Source: Methylibium petroleiphilum PM1 (GTDB lineage: Bacteria > Pseudomonadota > Gammaproteobacteria > Burkholderiales > Burkholderiaceae_C). Taken from it: DNA of 64,000 bases. This document shows, piece by piece, positions 30,707 to 38,757 of the stretch. Numbering within the stretch: the stretch's first letter is position 1; every line of letters begins with the position of its first letter. Where the stretch lies: positions 3,534,001-3,598,000 of the forward strand of contig NC_008825.1 of assembly GCF_000015725.1 (NCBI RefSeq). Reading direction: 5' to 3'. The notes below the pieces were generated by a model. That model ran no database searches, was not told the DNA's origin, and worked only from the letters and a program-made list of their open reading frames with translations. The translations under genes were made by a program, and so were the position numbers.

Positions 30707-32725
30707 TCACGCGGCAGCGGCCGCCGCCGGCTCGAAGTCCAGCAGCGCCTCGCCTTCGGCGACCTGTTCGCCGGCGGCGAAGCGCAGGCCCTTGACGACG
30801 CCGTCGCAGGGTGCATTCAAGGTGTGCTCCATCTTCATCGCCTCCATCACGGCCAGGGCCTGGCCGCGCCGTACACGTTCGCCGGCACCCACCAGAAAGC
30901 CCACCACCTTGCCGGGCATCGGCGCCGTCAGGCGCCCGCCTTCGCCGGCACCGTCGCCGGCATGGGCGAGCACGTCCACCTCGCGAACCCAGGCCGAGCC
31001 GTCGGGCGTGAACACGGCCAGGTGCTCGCCGACCGCATAGGCCGACAGCATCAGCCGGCGTGCGCCGAGCCGGACATCGTGGCGTTCCGCGCCGAGCGCC
31101 TGCACCTCGAAGGCCTGTACCACCGTGTCGACCTGCAACTGCATCGCGCCGTCGCGCGTGCGTTGCAGCGACGCGCGCAGCGACATGCCGGCGTGTTCGA
31201 TCTCGAAGCGCCGCAAGGCGCTGCCATGCAGGCGCCAGCCATCGCGGCGCGACCACGGGTCGGCGTCCTCACCGGCCCGCTCGTGCGCGAGCGCGTGCGC
31301 GACCACGCCCGCGGCGACCCATTCCGGCGCCAGCGGCGGTGCATCGAACAGGCCTGCGCGTTCCCGCTCGATCAGTCCGGTGTCGAGGTCGGCCGTGGCG
31401 AACGACGGGCTGTTGACCACGCGACGCAGGAAGGCCACGTTGTTCTGCGGCCCGACCAGATGGGTGTGCGCCAGCGCCCGGTCCATGCGCACGAGCGCCT
31501 GCTCGCGGTCCCGGCCCCAGACGATGAGCTTCGCGACCATCGAGTCGTAGTAGGGCGTGATCGCATCGCCTTCGCCCACGCCGGCGTCGATCCGCACCGC
31601 CGCCGACTCGGCGCCGTTGGCACGCTCGAAGGCCACATGCGCCGGCCAGCGAAGCACGTGCAGGCGGCCGGTGGACGGCAGGAAGTCGGCATCGGGGTTC
31701 TCGGCGCAGAGGCGCGCCTCGATCGCATGGCCATGGATCCGCAGTTCGTGCTGCTGCAGTGGCAGGGGCTCGCCGGCCGCGACGCGCAACTGCCACTCGA
31801 CGAGGTCGAGCCCGGTGATCGCCTCGGTCACCGGATGCTCGACCTGCAGCCGCGTGTTCATCTCCATGAAGTAGAAGCGGCCGTCGGGCTCGGCGATGAA
31901 CTCCACCGTGCCGGCACCGACGTAGCCGACCGCCTTCGCGGCCGCGACCGCCGCCTCCCCCATCGCGCGGCGACGATCCTCGCTCATGCCGGGCGCCGGC
32001 GCCTCCTCGAGCAGCTTCTGGTGGCGGCGCTGCACCGAGCAGTCACGCTCGAACAGGTAGACGCAGTGACCATGGGTATCGCCGAACACCTGGATCTCGA
32101 TGTGCCGCGGCTTCTGCAGGTAGCGCTCGACCAGCACGGCGTCGTCGCCAAAGCTGCCGAGGGCCTCGCGCCGGCAGGACGCGAGAGCCGCATCGAACGC
32201 CGATTCTTCGCTCACCACGCGCATGCCCTTGCCGCCGCCGCCGGCACTGGCCTTGATCAGCACCGGGTAGCCGATGCGCGCGGCCTCGCTCCGCAGCAGC
32301 GCCGGGTCCTGGTCGGCGCCGTGGTAGCCGGGCACCAGCGGCACGCCGGCCGCTTCCATCAGGCGCTTGGACTCGGCCTTCAGGCCCATGGCCCGGATGG
32401 CCGACGGCGTGGGGCCGATGAACACGATGCCGGCTGCGGCGCAGGCCTCGGCGAAGCCGTCGTTCTCGCTGAGGAAGCCGTAGCCCGGATGCACCGCCTG
32501 CGCGCCGGTCGCGATCGCGGCCTCGAGGATGCGGTCGGTGCGCAGGTAGCTGTCGCGCGGCGCGGCGGCGCCGATGCGGACCGCCTCGTCGCAGGCCTTG
32601 ACATGCCGCGCGTTCGCGTCGGCATCGGAGTACACCGCGACCGTCGCGATGCCCAGCCGCCGCGCGGTCGTGGCCACGCGGCAGGCGATCTCGCCGCGGT
32701 TGGCGATCAGGATCTTCTTGAACAT
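30707..32725 (-). CDS. liuD: 3-methylcrotonyl-CoA carboxylase, alpha (biotin) subunit
   Basis: Carboxylates 3-methylcrotonyl-CoA in leucine degradation together with the beta subunit. The 672 residues comprise biotin carboxylase (1-450: MFKKILIANRGEIACR, KASAGGGGKGMR, VQRRHQKLLEE, EMNTRLQVEHPVTE), a linker domain, and a C-terminal biotinyl domain with EAMKMEH (biotin Lys 631). Propionyl- or geranyl-CoA carboxylases are alternatives, but liuA/B/C and HMG-CoA lyase alongside favour methylcrotonyl-CoA. The ATG has no strong ribosome site, and 36 bases around the start are repeated 116 bases upstream at the end of the DUF4126 gene, see the repeat entry. Confidence 0.93.
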   Translation of the reverse strand: MFKKILIANRGEIACRVATTARRLGIATVAVYSDADANARHVKACDEAVRIGAAAPRDSYLRTDRILEAAIATGAQAVHPGYGFLSENDGFAEACAAAGIVFIGPTPSAIRAMGLKAESKRLMEAAGVPLVPGYHGADQDPALLRSEAARIGYPVLIKASAGGGGKGMRVVSEESAFDAALASCRREALGSFGDDAVLVERYLQKPRHIEIQVFGDTHGHCVYLFERDCSVQRRHQKLLEEAPAPGMSEDRRRAMGEAAVAAAKAVGYVGAGTVEFIAEPDGRFYFMEMNTRLQVEHPVTEAITGLDLVEWQLRVAAGEPLPLQQHELRIHGHAIEARLCAENPDADFLPSTGRLHVLRWPAHVAFERANGAESAAVRIDAGVGEGDAITPYYDSMVAKLIVWGRDREQALVRMDRALAHTHLVGPQNNVAFLRRVVNSPSFATADLDTGLIERERAGLFDAPPLAPEWVAAGVVAHALAHERAGEDADPWSRRDGWRLHGSALRRFEIEHAGMSLRASLQRTRDGAMQLQVDTVVQAFEVQALGAERHDVRLGARRLMLSAYAVGEHLAVFTPDGSAWVREVDVLAHAGDGAGEGGRLTAPMPGKVVGFLVGAGERVRRGQALAVMEAMKMEHTLNAPCDGVVKGLRFAAGEQVAEGEALLDFEPAAAAAA

Positions 32726-32726
32726 C
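32691..32726. repeat. Direct repeat copy A, start of liuD
   Basis: 36 bases covering the first eleven codons of liuD match 34 of 36 positions in copy B, 116 bases away. Differences fall at two positions only. Confidence 0.9.
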
Positions 32727-32806
32727 TTGCCCCCGCGGCTCCATCGCCCGCGCGCGCTTCGCGCGCCAGGCCATCTGACTTCGTCGCTGCGCCGCTTCGC
32801 GGCTGG

Positions 32807-32842
32807 TCGCCGCGGTTGACGACCAGGATCTTCTTGAACATC
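32807..32842. repeat. Direct repeat copy B, vestigial liuD-like 5' end
   Basis: Read on the minus strand it gives MFKKILVVNRG, a biotin-carboxylase start, and then leaves the family. Its ATG overlaps the DUF4126 stop (TGATG). The offset to the real liuD start is not a multiple of three. Two small TTC-loop hairpins (GCGCGC-TTC-GCGCGC and GCCGC-TTC-GCGGC) fill the space between the copies. Confidence 0.85.
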
Positions 32843-33485
32843 AACGGGACTCCGTTGCCGTGGCCGACGCCGCACCCAGCAGCATCTTCAACCGGGCCCA
32901 CAAGCGCGCCAGGAACTTCGAGAGCAGCCACACGAGGATCAGCATGCCGACGAAGGCCGCGGCCACGCCGGCGATCGCCAGCACCGGGTGCTCGAACGCC
33001 AGCCACAACATCGACGGCACCGCCAGATCACCGAGCAGCGACATGCCGATGTTGGAGAACGGCTCGGGCGAGGTGTTGACCGCGGCGCGCGTGGTCGCCT
33101 TGGCAACGTGGCTGGTCGCGGCCAGCGTGCCACCCAGCAGGGCCGCCAGCGCCGCGGCGGTGGCGTGGTCGGCGCCGAACACCGAGGCGGCCAGCGCCGC
33201 GCCGGCCGGGATGCGGACCGCGGTGTGAACCAGGTCCCACAGCGAATCGAGACCGGGGATCTTGTCGGCGAAGAACTCGACGAACAGCATGAAGCCGCTG
33301 CCCGCCAGCATCGCCGGGTGCTGCAGCAGTTGCAGGCCGGGCGGCAGCTGCACCCAGCCGGCATAGCCCACCAGCCCGGTGATGGCGAGCACCGCGTAGA
33401 GCCGCAGGCCGCTGGCCCAGCCCAGCGCGGCGGCCAGCGCGATCAGATGGGTGGTGTCGAGCGCGTTCACCGCCGGCAGTTCCAT
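32841..33485 (-). CDS. DUF4126 membrane protein
   Basis: A 214-residue integral membrane protein with about five spans: LIALAAALGWASGLRLYAVLAITGLV, a central FFADKIPGLDSLWDLVHTAVRIPAGA block diagnostic for the family, ALLGGTLAATSHVAKATTRA, and a C-terminal pair of spans. The function is unknown. AAGGAG lies before the ATG. It sits inside the leucine cluster between liuC (10 bases upstream) and liuD, so it is transcribed with them; a role in transport or envelope handling of short-chain acids is possible but not supported by sequence. Its TGA overlaps the ATG of the liuD-like remnant. Confidence 0.85.
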   Translation of the reverse strand: MELPAVNALDTTHLIALAAALGWASGLRLYAVLAITGLVGYAGWVQLPPGLQLLQHPAMLAGSGFMLFVEFFADKIPGLDSLWDLVHTAVRIPAGAALAASVFGADHATAAALAALLGGTLAATSHVAKATTRAAVNTSPEPFSNIGMSLLGDLAVPSMLWLAFEHPVLAIAGVAAAFVGMLILVWLLSKFLARLWARLKMLLGAASATATESR

Positions 33486-33495
33486 CGTCGCTCCT

Positions 33496-34287
33496 TCACG
33501 CCTGCCAGCGCGGACGGCGCTTGCCGAGAAAGGCCTGCACGCCCTCGCGGCCGTCGTCCGAGGCGCGCGCATCGGCAATGAACTCCACGGTGCGCGCGAT
33601 CAGGGCCGCATCGAGCGGCGCCCCGGTGATCTCGTGCAGCAGGCGCTTGCCGGTGGCCAGCGCCTGCGGGCTGGCGGCGAGCAGCGCGTCGACGAGAGCC
33701 TGCACCGCCGCGTCCAGCGCCTCGGCCGGCGCGACCTCGTGCAGCAGGCCCGTGCGCTGCGCGGTGGTGGCATCGAAGCGCTCCGCCGTGAGCATGTAGC
33801 GCTGCGCGGCACGCGGGCCCATCGCGCGGACCACGTAGGGGCCGATCGTCGCCGGCACCAGCCCGAGCTTCACCTCGCTGAGGCAGAACTGTGCGGTGTC
33901 CACTGCCACCGCGAGATCGCAGGCCGCCACCAGGCCCACGCCGCCGGCATAGGCATCGCCCTGCACGCGCGCGATCGTCGGCTTGCGGCAGCCGGCGATG
34001 CTGCGCAGCATCTGGGCCAGGCCGGCCGCGTCGTCGAGGTTCTGCGCGCGCGTGTAGTCCGCCATGCGGCGCATCCAGTGCAGGTCGGCGCCGGCGCAGA
34101 AGGCCGGGCCCTCGGCGGCCAGCACGACGACGCGCACGGTGTCGTCGGCATCGAGCGCGCGGAAGGCCTGCGTCAGCGCGGTGATGATCTCGTCGTTGAA
34201 GGCGTTGCGCACGTCGGGGCGGCACAGCGTCACCCGCGCCACCGCGGCCGACGGTCGGCTCAGGCGGACGGTCGTGTCGGCGCTCAT
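33496..34287 (-). CDS. liuC: Methylglutaconyl-CoA hydratase (enoyl-CoA hydratase family)
   Basis: Crotonase-fold enzyme of 263 residues, expected to hydrate 3-methylglutaconyl-CoA to HMG-CoA. Oxyanion-hole blocks are AAEGPAFCAGADLHWM and GDAYAGGVGLVAACDLAV, and catalytic-type glutamate lies in CLSEVKLGLVPATIGPYV. Specificity is assigned from its place between liuB (40 bases upstream) and the other liu genes; sequence alone says only enoyl-CoA hydratase/isomerase. Confidence 0.92.
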   Translation of the reverse strand: MSADTTVRLSRPSAAVARVTLCRPDVRNAFNDEIITALTQAFRALDADDTVRVVVLAAEGPAFCAGADLHWMRRMADYTRAQNLDDAAGLAQMLRSIAGCRKPTIARVQGDAYAGGVGLVAACDLAVAVDTAQFCLSEVKLGLVPATIGPYVVRAMGPRAAQRYMLTAERFDATTAQRTGLLHEVAPAEALDAAVQALVDALLAASPQALATGKRLLHEITGAPLDAALIARTVEFIADARASDDGREGVQAFLGKRRPRWQA

Positions 34288-34327
34288 GCGGCGGGACCCT
34301 GGCTGTGCGGCATCGCGGCGCCCTCCA

Positions 34328-35950
34328 TCACATGCGGAACACGCCGAACTTCGCGTCGGGGATCGGCGCGTTCAGGCTGGCGCTCAAGCCCAGCGCGAGC
34401 ACGCGGCGCGTGTCGGCGGGATCGATGACGCCATCGTCCCACAGCCGAGCGCTGGCGTAATAGGGATGCCCCTGGGTCTCGTACTGCGCGAGCAGCGGCG
34501 CCTTGAAGGCCGCCTCGTCCTCGGCCGACCAGTGCCCGCCCTTGGCCTCGATGCCGTCGCGCTTCACGGTGGCCAGCACGCTGGCGGCCTGCTCGCCGCC
34601 CATCACCGAGATGCGTGCGTTGGGCCACATCCACAGGAAGCGCGGCGAGTAGGCGCGGCCGCACATGCCGTAGTTGCCCGCGCCGAAGCTGCCGCCGATG
34701 ATCACGGTGAACTTGGGCACGTTGGCGCAGGCCACTGCGGTGACCATCTTGGCACCCGCGCGCGCAATGCCTTCGTTCTCGACCTTGCGGCCGACCATGA
34801 AGCCGGTGATGTTCTGCAGGAACACCAGCGGGATCTTGCGCTGGCAGCACAGCTCGATGAAATGCGCGCCCTTGTTGGCGCTCTCCGAGAACAGGATGCC
34901 GTTGTTCGCCACGATGCCGACCGGCAGGCCCTCGATGTGCGCGAAGCCGGTCACCAGCGTGGCGCCATAGCGCGCCTTGAACTCGTCGAACTCGCTGCCG
35001 TCGACGATGCGGGCGATGACCTCGCGCACGTCGAAGGGCTTGCGCGTGTCGGTCGGGATCACGCCCAGCAGTTCGGCCGCGTCGTAGCCCGGCGCCACCG
35101 GTTCGCGCCGCAGCGGCGGCTGCGGCTTGCGGTGGTTGAGGTGGCCGACGATCTGGCGCGCCAGCGCCAGCGCATGGGTGTCGTTGCGCGCCAGGTGGTC
35201 GGCCACGCCCGACAGGCGCGTGTGCACGTCGCCGCCGCCCAGGTCTTCGGCCGTCACCACCTCGCCGGTCGCGGCCTTCACCAGCGGCGGGCCGCCGAGG
35301 AAGATGGTGCCCTGGTCCTGCACGATGATGGTCTCGTCGCTCATCGCCGGCACGTAGGCGCCGCCGGCGGTACAGGAGCCCATCACCACCGCGATCTGCG
35401 GAATGCCGTCGGCGCTCAGGTTCGCCTGGTTGTAGAAGATGCGGCCGAAGTGGTCGCGGTCGGGGAACACCTCATCCTGGTTCGGCAGGTTGGCGCCGCC
35501 GCTGTCGACCAGGTAGAGGCAGGGCAGGCGGTTCTGCTGCGCGATCTCCTGCGCGCGCAGGTGCTTCTTGACCGTCAGCGGGTAATAGGTGCCGCCCTTG
35601 ACGGTGGCGTCGTTGCACACGATCACGCACTCGACGCCGGCCACCCGGCCGATGCCGGCAATCACGCCGGCGCACGGCGCCGCATCGCTGCCGTCCGCGT
35701 CGCGGTAGACGCCCATCGCAGCCAGTGGGGCGATCTCGAGGAAGGGCGTGTCAGGGTCCAGCAGCAGCTCGACCCGCTCGCGCGGCAACAGCTTGCCGCG
35801 TGCCACGTGCCGTGCGCGCGCGGTCTCGCCGCCGCCCAGCGCGATCTGCGCGAGCTTCGCGTGCAGGTCGTCGACGCCGCGGCGCATCGCCTCGGCATTG
35901 GCCTTGAACTCGTCGCTGCGCGGATCGAGGCGGGACACCAGGGTCGACAT
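34328..35950 (-). CDS. liuB: 3-methylcrotonyl-CoA carboxylase, beta (carboxyltransferase) subunit
   Basis: Carboxyltransferase half of the biotin enzyme, 540 residues, two crotonase-like lobes. Visible family blocks include [19 protein letters not shown]-like ([20 protein letters not shown] region near residue 55-75), [36 protein letters not shown] and the second-lobe [16 protein letters not shown] and [22 protein letters not shown] precedes the ATG. It lies 25 bases after the liuA stop and forms the holoenzyme with LiuD. Confidence 0.95.
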   Translation of the reverse strand: MSTLVSRLDPRSDEFKANAEAMRRGVDDLHAKLAQIALGGGETARARHVARGKLLPRERVELLLDPDTPFLEIAPLAAMGVYRDADGSDAAPCAGVIAGIGRVAGVECVIVCNDATVKGGTYYPLTVKKHLRAQEIAQQNRLPCLYLVDSGGANLPNQDEVFPDRDHFGRIFYNQANLSADGIPQIAVVMGSCTAGGAYVPAMSDETIIVQDQGTIFLGGPPLVKAATGEVVTAEDLGGGDVHTRLSGVADHLARNDTHALALARQIVGHLNHRKPQPPLRREPVAPGYDAAELLGVIPTDTRKPFDVREVIARIVDGSEFDEFKARYGATLVTGFAHIEGLPVGIVANNGILFSESANKGAHFIELCCQRKIPLVFLQNITGFMVGRKVENEGIARAGAKMVTAVACANVPKFTVIIGGSFGAGNYGMCGRAYSPRFLWMWPNARISVMGGEQAASVLATVKRDGIEAKGGHWSAEDEAAFKAPLLAQYETQGHPYYASARLWDDGVIDPADTRRVLALGLSASLNAPIPDAKFGVFRM

Positions 35951-35975
35951 CGCGGGGCTCCTTCGGCCGGGGGAC

Positions 35976-37151
35976 TCAGGCGGTTTCGGCGAACAGCTCG
36001 CGGCCGATCAGCATGCGCCGGATCTCCGAGGTGCCGGCACCGATCTCGTAGAGCTTGGCGTCGCGCCACAGCCGCCCGGCCGGGTACTCGTTGATGTAGC
36101 CGTTGCCGCCCAGCACCTGGATCGCCTCGCCGGCCATCCAGGTGGCCTTCTCGGCGGCGTAGAGGATGGCGCCGGCCGCGTCCTTGCGCAGCGAGCGGCT
36201 GTGGTCGGCGCGGTCGCAGGCCTGGCCGACGGCGTAGACGTACGCGCGGCAGGCCGAGAAGGTGGTGTACATGTCGGCCAGCTTGCCCTGCATCAGCTGG
36301 AACTCGCCGATGCTCTGGCCGAACTGCTTGCGGTCGTGCACATAGGGCAGCACCAGGTCCATGCAGGCGGCCATGATGCCCAGCGGCCCGGCCGACAGCA
36401 CCGCGCGCTCGTAGTCCAGGCCGCTCATCAGCACCTTGACGCCGCCGCCCTCCTGGCCCAGCACGTTGTCGACCGGCACCTCGCAGTCCTCGAAGAACAC
36501 GGGGTAGGTGTTGGACCCGCGCATGCCCAGCTTGTCGAGCTTGCTGCCGAAGCTCAGGCCCTTGAAACCCTTCTCGACGATGAGCGCCGTGACGCCCTTC
36601 GCGCCCGCCTCGGGCTCGGTCTTGGCGTAGACCACCATCGTGTCGGCGTCACCGCCGTTGGTGATCCACATCTTGGCGCCGTTCAGCACGTAACGATCGC
36701 CGCGGCGCTCGGCGCGCAGCTTCATGCTGACCACGTCGGAGCCGGCGTTGGGCTCGCTCATCGCCAGCGCGCCGACGTGCTCGCCGGACACCAGCTTCGG
36801 CAGGTAGCGGCCCTTCTGCGCTTCGCTGCCGTTGCGGTGCAGCTGGTTGATGCAGAGGTTGGAATGTGCGCCGTAGGACAGCCCCACGGCCGCCGAGGCG
36901 CGCGAGATCTCCTCCATCGCCACCATGTGCGCCAGGTAGCCGAGGCCGGTACCGCCGTAGGCCTCGCCCACCGTCATGCCGTGCACGCCCAGGTCGCCGA
37001 GCTTGCGCCAGAGATCGGGGGGGAACTGGTTGTCGCGGTCGATGTCGGCCGCGCGCGGCGCGATCTCCTGCTGGGCAAAGTCGCGCACGCTGTCGCGCAG
37101 CATGACCAGCGTGTCGCCGAGGTCGATATCGAGGCCGGTGAAGCTGGACAT
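35976..37151 (-). CDS. liuA: Isovaleryl-CoA dehydrogenase
   Basis: FAD enzyme oxidising isovaleryl-CoA to 3-methylcrotonyl-CoA and passing electrons to ETF. It has 391 residues from the ATG at 37151, which follows GGGAGA; an in-frame ATG at 37217 would add 22 residues and overlap an operator. Acyl-CoA dehydrogenase blocks are [24 protein letters not shown], and the C-terminal [21 protein letters not shown]. Assignment to isovaleryl rather than another acyl-CoA rests on overall similarity and the liuBCD neighbours. First gene of the cluster, divergent from the TetR regulator, with shared paired operators in between. Confidence 0.94.
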   Translation of the reverse strand: MSSFTGLDIDLGDTLVMLRDSVRDFAQQEIAPRAADIDRDNQFPPDLWRKLGDLGVHGMTVGEAYGGTGLGYLAHMVAMEEISRASAAVGLSYGAHSNLCINQLHRNGSEAQKGRYLPKLVSGEHVGALAMSEPNAGSDVVSMKLRAERRGDRYVLNGAKMWITNGGDADTMVVYAKTEPEAGAKGVTALIVEKGFKGLSFGSKLDKLGMRGSNTYPVFFEDCEVPVDNVLGQEGGGVKVLMSGLDYERAVLSAGPLGIMAACMDLVLPYVHDRKQFGQSIGEFQLMQGKLADMYTTFSACRAYVYAVGQACDRADHSRSLRKDAAGAILYAAEKATWMAGEAIQVLGGNGYINEYPAGRLWRDAKLYEIGAGTSEIRRMLIGRELFAETA

Positions 37152-37207
37152 GTCGGTCTCCCGTGGGCTGCAGGTGGTCGGTGCGGCGGCTTGGCGCCGG
37201 TCATTCA

Positions 37208-37220
37208 TGAGTTTCACTCA
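37208..37220. promoter_or_regulatory. Candidate TetR operator, site 1
   Basis: TGAGTTTCACTCA, 5-base perfect arms around 3 bases, in the liuA leader. Matches site 2 at 11 of 13 positions. Confidence 0.65.
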
Positions 37221-37271
37221 AAATTAGCGAACACCGAATGACTCGACCGCTTTTATGTCGGATCAGCGAGC

Positions 37272-37300
37272 AGTCTAGAGAGTCGTCTGAGGCGAATCAA
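37272..37300 (-). promoter_or_regulatory. Candidate sigma-70 promoter of liuA
   Basis: On the minus strand TTGATT (37300-37295) and TAGACT (37277-37272) are 17 bases apart. Site 2 lies just upstream of the -35 box. It implies a leader of about 110 bases containing site 1. Confidence 0.5.
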
Positions 37301-37308
37301 GCATTAAT

Positions 37309-37321
37309 TGAGCTTTACTCA
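37309..37321. promoter_or_regulatory. Candidate TetR operator, site 2
   Basis: TGAGCTTTACTCA, sharing the TGAG-YTTYA-CTCA pattern with site 1, placed between the liuA promoter and the tetR gene. Together they could control both directions. Confidence 0.65.
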
Positions 37322-37382
37322 AGATTGCCAATCCCCGACAATCCGGCGTGCCCTCGCTGCCGTCCCCGCTGCCGCCGCCACG

Positions 37383-38099
37383 ATGAACCGTCCGTCCGCC
37401 CTTGCCGCCCCGCGCCGCCGCGCGCCGGCCAGCGCCAAGTCCGAGCAACGCGTGCGCGACATCCTGCGCGTGGGCCGCGAGGTGTTCTCGGAGCGCGGCT
37501 ACGAGCACGCCACCACGACCGAGATCGCGCAGCGCCTGGGCATCTCCGAGGCCACCGTGTTCACCTACTTCCGCGGCAAGCGCGAGCTGTGCACCCGCGT
37601 GGTCGGCGACTGGTACGACGAGATCATCGCCGCCATCGAGGCCGGCCTGCCGCGCGAGCGCGACACGCGCGCGCAGCTCGAGTTCTTCGTGCAGACCCAC
37701 CTGCGGCTGTTCCTGACGCAGGGCACCGGGCTGTGCGCGCTGGTGCTGTCGGAAGGCCGCTCGAAGGGACAGGAGGCGCTGGGCGATGCCTTCGCGCCGC
37801 TGCAGCGCCGCTACACCGCGCCGCTGATGGACCTGCTGGCGCGCGGCCAGGCCAGCGGAGAGATCCGCCGCGACGTGCCGCTGCGCCTGCTGCGCACCCT
37901 GGTGCTGGGGCCGATGGAGCACCTGCTGTGGGAGGCCGTGCTGCAGCAGCGGCCGGTCGACGTGGACGAGACCGCGCGTGGCCTGCTCGCGGTGCTCTAC
38001 CCGGCCCTGCAGGCGCCGCAGGCCGAGCTGGCCGCGTTGCGCCGCCTGCGTGGCGATGTCGAGCACGCGCTGCGGGTGGCCGACGGCGCGCCGCGCTGA
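37383..38099 (+). CDS. TetR-family regulator, probable LiuQ-type repressor of the liu cluster
   Basis: A 238-residue repressor. The helix-turn-helix occupies residues 43-66 (ATTTEIAQRLGISEATVFTYF), after a Pro/Ala/Arg-rich tail; the rest is an all-helical ligand domain. Divergence from liuA and two matching palindromes between them make it the likely local regulator. TetR-type LiuQ regulators of branched-chain acid genes have been predicted in Burkholderiales by comparative genomics; the ligand would be a pathway acyl-CoA. The ATG at 37383 is preferred to an upstream in-frame start that would overlap site 2. Confidence 0.85.
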   Translation: MNRPSALAAPRRRAPASAKSEQRVRDILRVGREVFSERGYEHATTTEIAQRLGISEATVFTYFRGKRELCTRVVGDWYDEIIAAIEAGLPRERDTRAQLEFFVQTHLRLFLTQGTGLCALVLSEGRSKGQEALGDAFAPLQRRYTAPLMDLLARGQASGEIRRDVPLRLLRTLVLGPMEHLLWEAVLQQRPVDVDETARGLLAVLYPALQAPQAELAALRRLRGDVEHALRVADGAPR

Positions 38100-38108
38100 G
38101 GCCGCGAC

Positions 38109-38717
38109 TCAGAACGGCCCGGTGGCGAGCCAGCGCTCCAGCTGCGCCCGCCGGTCGTTGCCCCAGAACAGCTCGCCGTCGACGAGGAAGGACGGCGCGC
38201 CGAACACGCCCGCCGCGATCGCGGCGTCGTTCTCGGCCTTCAGCCGCGCCTTCCAGGCCGGGTCGCCCCAGGCGGCCTCGGCCGCCTCGGCGTCGAGCCC
38301 GGCCTCGGCACACAGCGCCTTCAGCGGCGCCGGCGCATCGAGCGCCACGCCGCGCGTGAAGTAGGCGCGCAGCCCGGCATGGGCCCAGGCCGCCGCCCGC
38401 TCGGGCTCGCGGTCGGCGAGCCACCAGAACACGCGCGCGGCGTTCTGGGTCGGGATCGGGAAGCGTTCGGGCGCCCGGTAGGGCACGCCCTCGAAGCGCG
38501 CCGAGCGCTGGAAATCGGCCAGCGCGTACTCGCGCTTGACCGGGTAGGACACCGGGCTCTTCAGCTCGGCCGCCTGGAAGGTGGCCCCCAGCAGGATGGC
38601 GTGCCAGCGCACCGTGCGGCCGTGGCGCGCGGCCACCGCCTCGACCCACTCGCTGGCGATGTAGGAATAGGGCGAGGAGAAGTCGAAATAGAACTCGACC
38701 GGGTTCCTCGCGTTCAT
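38109..38717 (-). CDS. 2-hydroxychromene-2-carboxylate isomerase-like protein (second copy)
   Basis: A 202-residue thioredoxin-fold protein of the HCCA isomerase / GST-kappa group: VEFYFDFSSPYSYIASEWV with the active serine, LLGATFQAAE, and the cis-proline block GVFGAPSFLVDGELFWG near the end. It is closer to classical HCCA isomerases than the copy at 27.8 kb. Glutathione-linked detoxification is likely, substrate unknown. It converges with the TetR gene and follows the TRAP permease by 40 bases on the same strand, so it may be the last gene of the TRAP operon. Confidence 0.88.
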   Translation of the reverse strand: MNARNPVEFYFDFSSPYSYIASEWVEAVAARHGRTVRWHAILLGATFQAAELKSPVSYPVKREYALADFQRSARFEGVPYRAPERFPIPTQNAARVFWWLADREPERAAAWAHAGLRAYFTRGVALDAPAPLKALCAEAGLDAEAAEAAWGDPAWKARLKAENDAAIAAGVFGAPSFLVDGELFWGNDRRAQLERWLATGPF

Positions 38718-38757
38718 TGCCGCACCGCCGCGGTGTCGCCGACGCTCGCTCTCACGC

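Noticed and set aside
32839-33006. Second biotin carboxylase gene starting MFKKILVVNRG
   Set aside because: Similarity stops after eleven codons; it is a repeat remnant, not a gene.
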